Source: Armatimonadota bacterium
GTDB taxonomy: Bacteria > Armatimonadota > Fimbriimonadia > Fimbriimonadales > Fimbriimonadaceae
Reading direction: 5' to 3'
Length of the DNA: 11,377 nt
NCBI GenBank assembly: GCA_023428805.1
Contig: JAEYWW010000173.1
Span: forward strand, 1 to 11,377
Shown here: positions 1 through 6,525 of the stretch, piece by piece
How positions within the stretch are numbered: position 1 is the stretch's first letter
How the letters are laid out: each line of letters begins with the position of its first letter
Translations under genes and position numbers: made by a program
Notes under the pieces: generated by a model
Told to the model about the DNA's origin: nothing
The model's database searches: none
What the model saw: the letters and a program-made list of their open reading frames with translations, nothing else

Positions 1-141
1 GTTATCGCCGAACCGATGCCCCTTGATTTTGGGTGTCCTGCCGCTCAAGTCCTTGCCGTTGAACAATTCAGTCCATCCAGCGTCCTGAACCGGCGATTGG
101 GATGCGGCGATCAGAAGCAGAGTGGCGACAGGTGTCAGCAT
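1..141 (-). CDS. DUF1080 (3-keto-disaccharide hydrolase-like) secreted protein, N-terminal fragment
   Basis: Reading the minus strand from the ATG at 141, 47 codons are open to the window edge. Residues 1-14 form a short hydrophobic signal-like segment (MLTPVATLLLIAAS). They are followed by WTELFNGKDLSG and then a PKI..GH..GDN pattern, which is the usual opening of DUF1080 domains: a concanavalin-like fold found in secreted sugar-related hydrolases, annotated as 3-keto-disaccharide hydrolase. An AGGAAAG ribosome binding site lies just upstream of the start. The protein probably acts outside the cytoplasm on carbohydrate. The catalytic part lies beyond the window, so substrate and activity cannot be judged. 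The family match rests on a short but characteristic stretch. Confidence 0.72.
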   Translation of the reverse strand, partial: MLTPVATLLLIAASQSPVQDAGWTELFNGKDLSGRTPKIKGHRFGDN

Positions 142-209
142 GACTTTCCTATTCTAATCCAATCGCACAATCCCGCATAATTGAAGCGCCTTTCTTCGGA
201 GTCGATGTC
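142..209. promoter_or_regulatory. Divergent intergenic region between DUF1080 gene and cytochrome gene
   Basis: These 68 bases separate two divergent starts and must hold both promoters unless the genes are read from further away. On the plus strand CATAAT at 176-181 is a plausible -10 box about 28 bases before the ATG at 210, but no good -35 is placed upstream of it. On the minus strand TAGAAT (156 to 151) resembles a -10 but lies too close to the start. No operator-like palindrome was seen. Confidence 0.3.
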
Positions 210-1130
210 ATGAAGCCTCTGCTTATCTTTTCATCATTCGCAACCCTTGCGGCGGGCATTTTCCTGCAGAAGGAGCCGCCTGCAAACTTGAAGGGGCACA
301 ATGGCTCGCTCCAGGCCGCCCAGAGCTTCACCGCCAAGGTCGCCGTGACTCCCATCGGCGGAGCTCCCTCCGAAGTTCTCGTGACGTTCAACCGGTCTGG
401 GTCATTCCGAATCGAGGATGCGGCAGGCTTCACGCTCTACGACGGCGCGAAGGTCTACCGCTACGACAAGAAGTCGAACACCTACACCGAAGCAGAGACC
501 GCGAAAGCGGATGCGCTCAAGCTGGCAACGATCGACGAAGCCTGGCCGTGGGGAGCATTCTACGGCAACACCATTTGGGCGAATGTCTCCAACGCCACCA
601 AAGGCAAAGGCCGGAACATGCGGGGAACTTTGGTCACCGAATACGCCCTTTCCCGATCCGAGCAGAATGCGCCCGCAGTCACGCTTTTTGTAGAGGACAA
701 GACGGGCATCGCCCGAGGCTTCAGCTTCAAATCTGCCAGCAAGGATTTCGTCGCATTTGCGACCGAAATGACGGTGGGGAAAGAAGAGCTTGCCGAAACC
801 CTCTTCGCCTTCTCCCCGCCAAGTGGAGCGGTTAAGGGCGAAATTCCGGTGGTGGAGGAGAACGGCTGGGCCAAAGTGAGCGGCATTTTCCGGAGCAGTT
901 GTCTTCCCTGTCATAGCGCGCAGAATCGCCGGGCCAACTATGACCTGAGCTCCTACGACGGCATCAGAAATTCTCCCGGTGCGGTCAATGTCGAAAACCC
1001 AGACGAGAGCTTTGTGATCCGCTCGTTGCGAGGCGACAGAGCACAGCAGATGCCGAAGAACAAAGCTCCGTTGTCGAAGGAGCAGATTCAGGTCATCTAC
1101 GACTGGATGAAGGCTGGAGCCAAGAAATAA
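210..1130 (+). CDS. Exported protein with LolA-like N-terminal region and C-terminal single-haem cytochrome c domain
   Basis: A 306-residue protein. Residues 1-19 look like a signal peptide: a Lys at position 2, then a hydrophobic stretch to about 19. Residues about 35-200 are rich in short beta-type segments (a YDGAKVYRYDKKSNTYTE stretch at 78-95) that recall LolA-like or DUF2092-type lipoprotein-carrier folds; this part of the call is weak. Residues 226-306 form a compact c-type haem domain: CLPCH at 231-235 gives both haem thioethers and the proximal His, Met281 in QQMPKNKAPLS is the likely distal ligand, and the domain ends with the typical W-x-x-x-GA helix. This is the pattern of planctomycete-type cytochromes (PSCyt1-like). 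The protein is expected to be periplasmic and to transfer or sense electrons. It is divergent from a DUF1080 gene, and such haem domains often sit near carbohydrate-degrading genes. The start at 210 has a CGGAG sequence upstream. Confidence 0.78.
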   Translation: MKPLLIFSSFATLAAGIFLQKEPPANLKGHNGSLQAAQSFTAKVAVTPIGGAPSEVLVTFNRSGSFRIEDAAGFTLYDGAKVYRYDKKSNTYTEAETAKADALKLATIDEAWPWGAFYGNTIWANVSNATKGKGRNMRGTLVTEYALSRSEQNAPAVTLFVEDKTGIARGFSFKSASKDFVAFATEMTVGKEELAETLFAFSPPSGAVKGEIPVVEENGWAKVSGIFRSSCLPCHSAQNRRANYDLSSYDGIRNSPGAVNVENPDESFVIRSLRGDRAQQMPKNKAPLSKEQIQVIYDWMKAGAKK

Positions 1131-1156
1131 AAAAACTCCCGTGACACTCACGGGAG
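1129..1156 (-). terminator. Rho-independent terminator of the small membrane protein gene
   Basis: A perfect 9-base-pair stem (CTCCCGTGA at 1136-1144, TCACGGGAG at 1148-1156) encloses a three-base loop. Read on the minus strand it is followed by seven T residues and then an A and further Ts, the standard intrinsic terminator layout, 25 bases beyond the stop codon of the 1182-1538 gene. On the plus strand the hairpin lacks a T tract, so it should mainly stop minus-strand transcription. It could also slow plus-strand transcripts leaving the cytochrome gene. Confidence 0.88.
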
Positions 1157-1181
1157 CCAGTCATTGCGACGAGAAATCGTC

Positions 1182-1538
1182 TTACTGAGGAGTCGTCTCG
1201 CTCTGTTCGCCGCCTGCGCCCTCTTCATTTGTCGTGGCCGGCGGCGGAGTGGTGCTCTCGGACTTCGGAGCCTCGCTCTCGCCCCGATTCTCGATGATGA
1301 CCGGGTTGCTGGGCGGGTTGATGATGGTGGTGTCGCCTTCCTTCGGAGCCGGCGTGCTGGAATTGATGATCGTCGGCGCGCCTCCCGAATTGTCCATCGG
1401 CCTGAACATGATGAATCCGATGGCGAGCATCGCGATCACCACCATGGCGAAGACGGCGATGATGACTGCTGTGTTGGAGTTGTTGGCCGGGACTTCCTCA
1501 TATTCGGTGACTCGGTTGTATTCATTGTAAGTAGCCAT
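1182..1538 (-). CDS. Small single-pass membrane protein with Pro/Thr/Glu-rich tail, function unknown
   Basis: A 118-residue protein. Residues 1-22 are polar and Tyr/Glu/Asn-rich, residues 23-45 form one clear membrane segment (AVIIAVFAMVVIAMLAIGFIMF), and the rest is a low-complexity tail rich in Pro, Ser, Thr, Glu and Gly. The tail has a loose internal repeat around TIINSSTP (56-63), TIINPPSNP (71-79) and VIIENRG (80-86). There is no recognisable catalytic domain. The topology is probably N-in with a disordered extracytoplasmic tail, but no charge bias settles this. A GGAG ribosome binding site lies about 10 bases before the ATG, and a strong intrinsic terminator follows, so the gene is likely a single-gene transcript. 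I do not recognise the family. Confidence 0.7.
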   Translation of the reverse strand: MATYNEYNRVTEYEEVPANNSNTAVIIAVFAMVVIAMLAIGFIMFRPMDNSGGAPTIINSSTPAPKEGDTTIINPPSNPVIIENRGESEAPKSESTTPPPATTNEEGAGGEQSETTPQ

Positions 1539-1702
1539 TGCGGTAGTTCTCCAATCCCGCCGAGGAGGCAGGTTTCTATCGCATGTGACTACTCTGGGGC
1601 AGGTCTCGGAATCGCATCAATTTGGGTCTTCTTATACTTTTCTGATCTGACTCTAAGCCTTTTTTAGAGCGGTCCACCGGGGGGATTGCATAATCGGAGG
1701 CG
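1539..1702. promoter_or_regulatory. Divergent intergenic region upstream of pyrD operon, possible promoter
   Basis: These 164 bases lie between divergent genes and probably carry both promoters. On the plus strand TATACT at 1633-1638 is a five-of-six match to a -10 box and would give a leader of roughly 58 bases before pyrD; no good -35 is visible. In that leader CTCTAA (1651-1656) and TTAGAG (1664-1669) could pair as a weak 6-base-pair stem. On the minus strand TATAAG (1636 to 1631) could be a -10 for the small membrane protein. The two boxes overlap, so the signals cannot be told apart by eye. Confidence 0.3.
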
Positions 1703-2707
1703 ATGTCGCTCTACTCGTCTCTTCTGCGCCCATTCCTCTTCAAGATGGACCCGGAAAAGGCGCATCACCTGGGCATGAGGGCGATTTCCGGCGGGTGGGT
1801 GAAGGGAGGCGTCTTCGACCATCCCAGACTCGAAAAGGAGTGCTTTGGAGTTAAATTCCGCAACCCAATCGGGCTTGCGGCGGGCTTCGACAAAGACGGT
1901 GTCGCCATCGACCAGTGGAAGAATTTCGGCTTCGGATTCATCGAGGTCGGCACAGTCACAAAACACCCGCAGCCGGGCAACGACAAGCCGCGGCTCTTTC
2001 GACTCCCCGAACACAAGGCGCTGATCAACCGCATGGGCTTCAACAACCACGGAGCGGATGAACTGGCAAAACGCCTCTCGATGGCGAGCCCGGGTATTCC
2101 AATCGGAATCAACATCGGAAAATCCAAAATTACACCTCTCGAAGAAGCCGCCGAAGACTACGCCTACTCTTTCGAGAAGCTGCGGCAGTTTGGCGACTAC
2201 TTTGTTGTGAATGTCAGTTCTCCCAACACTCCGGGGCTTCGCGAGCTGCAGGACAAGACATTTCTCACCAAAATTCTCTGGCGCCTGAAGGAGATTGACT
2301 CCACAAAGCCGTTGTTTGTCAAAATCGCCCCGGACCTGACCGATGAGCAGATCGCCGATGTTGCGCAAGTCGCGATGGACCTTCAATTGACCGGTGTCAT
2401 CGCCACCAACACCACGATCAGCCGGGACATGCTTCCAACTGACCCGAACCTTGAAGGCGGGCTTTCTGGAGCCCCTGTCAAGGCCAAATCCGATGATGTT
2501 TTGAGGAAGCTGATGGAGCACGCCGCGGGGAAGCTCGTCCTCATTGGAGCAGGCGGAGTCACAACCGCTGATGATGTCCGGTCCAAAATGGAAATCGGAG
2601 CGGATTTGGTGCAGATCTATACTGGTTGGATTTACGGTGGGCCAAACTGGGTGCCCGACGCCTGCCGCGCGCTTGCCGCAATGCCGGCGATTCGGAGCAC
2701 GCCATGA
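1703..2707 (+). CDS. pyrD: Dihydroorotate dehydrogenase (quinone), class 2
   Basis: A 334-residue enzyme that oxidises dihydroorotate to orotate in UMP synthesis, with FMN as cofactor and the quinone pool as acceptor, at the inner face of the membrane. The N-terminus (LLRPFLFKMDPEKAHHLGMRA, from residue 7) is the class 2 membrane-associating extension absent from class 1. Core motifs follow in order: NPIGLAAGFDKDG at 54-66, NRMGFNNHG at 109-117, NVSSPNTPGLR at 170-180 with the catalytic Ser, VKIAPDL at 206-212, GGLSGAPVK at 252-260, IGAGGV at 281-286 and the FMN phosphate-binding QIYTG at 304-308. Length is normal for the class. The start at 1703 is chosen because it gives the family N-terminus; its GGAGG sits only two bases upstream, which is unusually close. 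The stop overlaps the next start as ATGA. No other pyrimidine gene is nearby. Confidence 0.96.
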   Translation: MSLYSSLLRPFLFKMDPEKAHHLGMRAISGGWVKGGVFDHPRLEKECFGVKFRNPIGLAAGFDKDGVAIDQWKNFGFGFIEVGTVTKHPQPGNDKPRLFRLPEHKALINRMGFNNHGADELAKRLSMASPGIPIGINIGKSKITPLEEAAEDYAYSFEKLRQFGDYFVVNVSSPNTPGLRELQDKTFLTKILWRLKEIDSTKPLFVKIAPDLTDEQIADVAQVAMDLQLTGVIATNTTISRDMLPTDPNLEGGLSGAPVKAKSDDVLRKLMEHAAGKLVLIGAGGVTTADDVRSKMEIGADLVQIYTGWIYGGPNWVPDACRALAAMPAIRSTP

Positions 2708-3441
2708 TTTCGACTCTTGCATTGGCCTCTGTCCTCACGGCGCCTGCAGGGACAGCCGTGATGATTCACGGCGCGGGCGGCGGGGGCTGGGAATACGACT
2801 TCTGGCGTCCGGTCTTCGCGCGAAATGGCTGGAATGTCGAAGCCCGCGACTTGGTGCCGGAAAACGGTGATCTTGCCCAAACCACCTTCGATGACTATGT
2901 GAAGCAGGTCGGCGGATGGCAGAAGGACGCCCCGCGGCCCCTGATCCTCGTCGGAGCCAGCATGGGAGGCGGGATCGCGCTCAAGGCGGCGGAGACACTC
3001 AGACCCGACGCGATCATTCTGGTCAACTCTGTCGCCCCGAAGGGATTCCGCGAAGCCCGCGACACCAGCGATATCCCCGACATCATCCGCTGGGCGGACG
3101 GCCCGCTCAAAGACACGGAGGATTCCATGCCCGACAGCGACCGACGGACGATCCTCTGGGCATGGAAGAAGTGGCGAGACGAGTCCGGCCAGGTCGTGCG
3201 GACTCTGCGTTCTGGGTTGGAGGTTGAAAAACCCAAATGCCCCGTTTTGGTCATCATCGGGGAAAAGGACACAGACATCCCGCCCGAAGTCAGCCGCAGA
3301 GTCGCCGAAGCGTATGGCGCGGATGTTCATTTCTATGCCGGAATGAGCCATGTCGGCCCCCTGCTGAGCACCCGGGCGAACGAGGTGGCGGTGGCGGCCC
3401 AGGAGTGGGTGGCGCGGCGGATGTCAGACCGCCGGAAATAG
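2704..3441 (+). CDS. Alpha/beta hydrolase family protein
   Basis: A 245-residue alpha/beta-hydrolase fold protein. Strand and oxyanion region HGAGGGGWEY is at 22-31, the nucleophile elbow GASMGG at 84-89 places the catalytic Ser at 86, the GEKDTDIP segment at 187-194 supplies the acid (Asp189 most likely) and MSHVGPL at 214-220 supplies the catalytic His216. All triad residues are therefore present. The cap region between about 115 and 165 is short and polar. Substrate cannot be read from sequence; esterase, lactonase or C-C hydrolase activity are all possible. The start at 2704 makes the ATGA overlap with pyrD and gives a normal length; an upstream in-frame TTG at 2626 lies inside pyrD and is unlikely. 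Residues 1-18 are hydrophobic, but without a basic N-terminus they look more like the first strand than a signal peptide. Confidence 0.85.
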   Translation: MISTLALASVLTAPAGTAVMIHGAGGGGWEYDFWRPVFARNGWNVEARDLVPENGDLAQTTFDDYVKQVGGWQKDAPRPLILVGASMGGGIALKAAETLRPDAIILVNSVAPKGFREARDTSDIPDIIRWADGPLKDTEDSMPDSDRRTILWAWKKWRDESGQVVRTLRSGLEVEKPKCPVLVIIGEKDTDIPPEVSRRVAEAYGADVHFYAGMSHVGPLLSTRANEVAVAAQEWVARRMSDRRK

Positions 3442-3458
3442 CGGGCTTCCTCGCCCGC
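3441..3458. repeat. GC-rich stem-loop between hydrolase and hslU
   Basis: GCGGGC at 3441-3446 pairs perfectly with GCCCGC at 3453-3458 across a six-base TTCCTC loop, beginning at the last base of the hydrolase stop codon. No T tract follows, so it is not a typical intrinsic terminator. It could be an mRNA-stabilising or attenuating hairpin, or chance in GC-rich DNA. Confidence 0.4.
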
Positions 3459-3498
3459 ACTGCTGCCAGCTTCCTCAGGTACAACTTCCTTATTCTCC

Positions 3499-4911
3499 AT
3501 GAGCCTGCCTATCGAAGAGCTCACCCCCCGACAGATCGTCCAGCGGTTGGACGCCTACATTGTCGGTCAAGCCGCCGCCAAGCGAGCGGTCGCCATCGCG
3601 CTCCGCAACCGTTTTCGACGCCAGCAGCTTTCCCCCGAAGACCGCGCGGAGGTCATGCCGAAGAACATTCTCATGATCGGCCCGACCGGCGTTGGCAAGA
3701 CTGAGATCGCGCGCCGCTTGGCGATGCTCGCCCAAGCGCCCTTCGTCAAAGTCGAGGCGACCAAGTTCACCGAGGTGGGTTATGTGGGGCGTGATGTCGA
3801 GAGCATGGTCCGCGAACTTGCCGCTTCGGCTGTCAGGCTGGTCGAAGCAGAAAAGCTGGAGCAGAACCGCCAGGCCGCCCACGACGACGCTGTGCGTCAA
3901 GTAGCCGAGATGCTCGCCGATCAGGAGGAGCGGGAAAATGGACTCGGGGTATGGGGGCAATCGACCTTTTTCAGCCGCCCGTTTTCAGAAGAGGAGATTG
4001 TCGAATCTGAGCCAGTTCAGGAGGAGGCAGAAAGCCACGAAGATCGGGTTGAACGCTACGTCCGTGAACTGAACGACGGCGGGCACCGCGACAAGAAGGT
4101 AGGGGTCGAAGTTGAAGAGAACGGCACTCCCTTCATGCAGGTCTTCACTCCTCAAGGCATGGAGGAGATGGGGCTGGATTTCAATCAGCTCATGGGACGC
4201 AAGAGCTACGCGACCCGGGATTTTGACGTGGAAGACGCCATCGACATCCTCGCCGAAAAGGAAGTCAAGCGCCGCATCGGACAATCCAACATCCACAAGG
4301 AGGCGCTGGAGCGAGCCGAGCAGACGGGGATCATTTTCATCGACGAGATCGACAAGATTGCGATGAAATCTGGCGGCGGAAGCGGCCCCGACGTGAGCCG
4401 CGAGGGCGTGCAGCGCGACCTGCTGCCGATCATCGAAGGCTCGACGGTGCCGAGCAAATTTGGGCCGATCAAGACCGACCACATCTTGTTCGTATGCGCG
4501 GGAGCATTCCACGAGAGCCAGCCCAGCGACCTCATCCCCGAACTCCAGGGCCGGCTGCCGATCAGGGTTCAGCTCGACGGATTGGGCAAGGCCGACTTCA
4601 AGCGAATTTTGAAGGAGCCCAAAAACTCCATCACCCGTCAGTATCAGCAGTTGCTGGAAATCGACGGAGTGAGATTGAACTTCCTCGACTCCGCACTCGA
4701 CGAGATTGCGAACATCGCGCAGGAAGTGAACGACAAGACGGAAAACATCGGCGCCCGGCGACTACATACTGTTGTCGAACGATTGCTGGAAGACTTGATG
4801 TATGAGGCGCCGGACTGCGGAGAAAAATCCCTTGACATTGATGCTCCCTATGTCCGGGAAAAATTAGGCAAACTGGCGACTGACGATGGTTTGAGTCGGT
4901 CGGTTCTCTGA
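3499..4911 (+). CDS. hslU: HslU (ClpY), ATPase subunit of the HslUV protease
   Basis: A 470-residue AAA+ unfoldase that normally forms a hexamer, unfolds substrates and feeds them to the HslV peptidase in the cytoplasm. The N-terminus LTPRQIVQRLDAYIVGQ (8-24) is diagnostic. Walker A GPTGVGKT is at 61-68, the pore loop GYVG at 94-97, an intermediate domain spans about 110-240, Walker B IIFIDEID is at 278-285, the ELQGRLPIRV segment (arginine finger) at 348-357 and the sensor-2 region NIGARRLHT at 416-424. It is slightly longer than E. coli HslU, mostly in the intermediate domain. The last residues, LSRSVL, differ from the usual LSR-aromatic-I-L tail that docks on HslV. No hslV is adjacent, though hslV-hslU are usually neighbours. 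The start at 3499 matches the family but lacks a visible Shine-Dalgarno sequence; the gap to the upstream gene is 57 bases. Confidence 0.96.
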   Translation: MSLPIEELTPRQIVQRLDAYIVGQAAAKRAVAIALRNRFRRQQLSPEDRAEVMPKNILMIGPTGVGKTEIARRLAMLAQAPFVKVEATKFTEVGYVGRDVESMVRELAASAVRLVEAEKLEQNRQAAHDDAVRQVAEMLADQEERENGLGVWGQSTFFSRPFSEEEIVESEPVQEEAESHEDRVERYVRELNDGGHRDKKVGVEVEENGTPFMQVFTPQGMEEMGLDFNQLMGRKSYATRDFDVEDAIDILAEKEVKRRIGQSNIHKEALERAEQTGIIFIDEIDKIAMKSGGGSGPDVSREGVQRDLLPIIEGSTVPSKFGPIKTDHILFVCAGAFHESQPSDLIPELQGRLPIRVQLDGLGKADFKRILKEPKNSITRQYQQLLEIDGVRLNFLDSALDEIANIAQEVNDKTENIGARRLHTVVERLLEDLMYEAPDCGEKSLDIDAPYVREKLGKLATDDGLSRSVL

Positions 4912-4930
4912 TTGATGATGGAGGCTTGAG

Positions 4931-5587
4931 ATGGCGGAACAGGTGCAGCCGAAGAAGCGGCGTGAAGTGTCGATTGTCATCAAGATATTGGTGATCCTTC
5001 ACCTCCTCGCCATCTTCTCATGGTCGCTGCCGAATCCCCCCAAATCTCTCTACAATATCCCGGCCACTCCCGAGCTGGTGATGAAGCATCCGCTTGACTA
5101 TTTCTATCTTACGAATCACACTTTCAGGTGGGGCACTTCGCGCGGAGGAGACAGTCAATTTCGGAAATATCTTTGGGCCACAGGAACGTGGCAGGCGTGG
5201 AATATGTTTGCCCCGAATCCGTCGTCTTATGATTCATATTACGATGCGGAGATCACCTACTTGGATGGCACGAAAAAGATCGTCCCCTATCCCCGCATGT
5301 ACACGATGTCGCTTGGAGAGAAGTACTTCAAAGAACGGTATCGAAAGTTCACGGAGCATTTTGACAATAATGAAGGGAGCTGGAAATGGCCGACCCTTGC
5401 CCAATGGATGGCCTACATCTCCTACGATGACCCCAATAATCCTCCCACCTTAGTGGTCATGCGAAGGCATTGGCGCAATGTCAAGCCCATGAATGAGACG
5501 CCCCAGGCAAACTACAACGATTATTCTTTCTTTCGATATGTTGTTGATAGAAGGAAGCTGATTGCTGACAAAAAGCTGGAGAAGTGA
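4931..5587 (+). CDS. HTTM-partner membrane protein (WNMFAPNP type), function unknown
   Basis: A 218-residue protein with a basic N-terminus (KKRRE at 8-12), one membrane segment at about 14-34 and a soluble domain of about 180 residues, most likely outside the cytoplasm. WQAWNMFAPNP at 87-97, an aligned YYDAEITYLDGT stretch at 103-114 and EKYFKERYRKF at 130-140 match the pattern of uncharacterised proteins that are commonly encoded next to HTTM-domain proteins. No catalytic motif is apparent. GGAGG at 4920-4924 sits six bases before the ATG and the gap from hslU is only 19 bases, so the gene is probably co-transcribed with it. Its stop TGA overlaps the following ATG by one base, implying coupled translation and a joint role. 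Parts of the gene are AT-rich (21 G+C in the 60 bases 5521-5580). Confidence 0.75.
   Translation: MAEQVQPKKRREVSIVIKILVILHLLAIFSWSLPNPPKSLYNIPATPELVMKHPLDYFYLTNHTFRWGTSRGGDSQFRKYLWATGTWQAWNMFAPNPSSYDSYYDAEITYLDGTKKIVPYPRMYTMSLGEKYFKERYRKFTEHFDNNEGSWKWPTLAQWMAYISYDDPNNPPTLVVMRRHWRNVKPMNETPQANYNDYSFFRYVVDRRKLIADKKLEK
5578..5581 (+). promoter_or_regulatory. Shine-Dalgarno GGAG deciding the HTTM start
   Basis: GGAG lies five bases before the ATG at 5587 and only two before the in-frame GTG at 5584, favouring the ATG as the start of the HTTM gene. Confidence 0.6.
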
Positions 5588-6525
5588 TGAAATTTCTTCG
5601 AAGTGCAAACGATTGGCTTTTTGGATGGGGTTCGGCGGCGACCGTATGCCTTTTCCGCATTTTGATCTGCGGGTTGGCGCTAGTCAATTTCCTGATGATC
5701 TCAATTGATTTTGAGACATGGTTCACTGAACGCGGGCTCCAGCCAGCATCGTTTTACGAACGCTGGGGAGGTGGTGTTTGGCGCATCAATCTTCTGTATC
5801 AGGTGACCGATGAGCGTGTGACTCTCGCGTTCTACATCGGCGTTGTCCTCCTTGCCTTGCTGAGCACATTGGGGCTGTTTTCCCGGGTGGTTGTTCCGCT
5901 GCTGGCAATCGGAGTTGTCACACTTCACCACAGGAGTCCCGATATTCTGCATAGCGGGGACACGCTGCTTCGCAATATGCTGATCATCCTCAGCTTTGCC
6001 AATACCGGAGCCTATTATTCTGTAGATGCATGGCTGAAGCGGAGAAAGAATCCTGACTATCTCCCTGCCGAGGTTTCACTTTGGCCGCAGAGAGTGATGA
6101 TTTTGCAGCTCTGCATCGTGTATTTGACAACTGTGCTCCACAAGGCCAATGGCAATCTTTGGCGGGACGGCACGGCTATTTGGTACAGTTCCAACCTCTT
6201 GGAGTTTGAGCGGTTTCCTATGCCTCCGTTCACCAAGGAGATGCCGTATATCAAAGTTGCGACATACTCCACTCTCATCGTTGAACTGGCTTTGACAACT
6301 CTTGTCTTTTCCAAGCCATTGCGAAAATGGGTGCTCCTCGCTGGTGTGGCCCTTCACGCTGGCATTGAATACTCCATGAACATCCCGCTGTTCGCTGTGA
6401 TCATCGTCTCCTGTTACGTCAATTTTTATGAGGGGGAGGAAGTCCAAGCATGGGTGGCAAAAATGAGGGCCAAACTTCCAAGAAAGGAGGAGAAAGATGC
6501 AGCCGCGACGCCCGCGCCTTCGTGA
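5587..6525 (+). CDS. HTTM-domain membrane protein (vitamin K-dependent gamma-carboxylase-related)
   Basis: A 312-residue polytopic membrane protein with about seven or eight hydrophobic segments (roughly 17-38, 80-98, 100-115, 128-142, 168-185, 224-241, 247-260 and 264-281). It carries the hallmarks of the HTTM domain: DILHSGDTLLR at 119-129, a Y..T.LHKANGNLWRDGTA block at 179-197 and LHAGIEYSMNIPLF at 256-269. HTTM is related to vitamin K-dependent gamma-glutamyl carboxylase. From memory, Lys186 in LHKANG lines up with the carboxylase residue Lys218 that acts as the base on vitamin K hydroquinone, so a quinol-linked chemistry is conceivable, but bacterial HTTM proteins have no settled function. 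The C-terminus (from about 290) is Lys/Glu/Ala-rich and cytoplasmic in appearance. The gene overlaps its partner upstream by one base and the next gene by 29 bases. Confidence 0.88.
   Translation: MKFLRSANDWLFGWGSAATVCLFRILICGLALVNFLMISIDFETWFTERGLQPASFYERWGGGVWRINLLYQVTDERVTLAFYIGVVLLALLSTLGLFSRVVVPLLAIGVVTLHHRSPDILHSGDTLLRNMLIILSFANTGAYYSVDAWLKRRKNPDYLPAEVSLWPQRVMILQLCIVYLTTVLHKANGNLWRDGTAIWYSSNLLEFERFPMPPFTKEMPYIKVATYSTLIVELALTTLVFSKPLRKWVLLAGVALHAGIEYSMNIPLFAVIIVSCYVNFYEGEEVQAWVAKMRAKLPRKEEKDAAATPAPS
6483..6491 (+). promoter_or_regulatory. Strong Shine-Dalgarno inside the 3' end of the HTTM gene
   Basis: AAAGGAGGA, an almost full anti-16S match, lies five bases before the ATG at 6497 and fixes that start. 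It is encoded within the Lys/Glu-rich tail of the HTTM reading frame, so the downstream protein can be translated efficiently even though its start is 29 bases before the HTTM stop ends. Confidence 0.8.

Noticed and set aside
402..1151. 249-codon minus-strand open frame antisense to the cytochrome gene
   Set aside because: It mirrors a plus-strand gene with clear haem motifs, has no recognisable domain and would run through the terminator hairpin.
1684..1702. GCATAAT just before pyrD as a promoter for a leaderless transcript, echoing GCATAAT at 175-181
   Set aside because: It overlaps the ribosome binding site region, has no -35 at a usable distance, and two copies of a seven-base AT-rich word are expected by chance.
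2626..2703. Longer hydrolase beginning inside pyrD
   Set aside because: The added residues lie in the conserved C-terminal coding region of pyrD, use a TTG start and are not needed for the fold; the ATGA overlap start is normal.
1664..2722. 352-codon minus-strand open frame antisense to pyrD
   Set aside because: PyrD motifs are complete on the plus strand; the antisense frame shows no family features and is explained by GC-rich codon use.
3441..3458. GC hairpin after the hydrolase as an intrinsic terminator
   Set aside because: No T tract follows on either strand, so it was kept only as a stem-loop.
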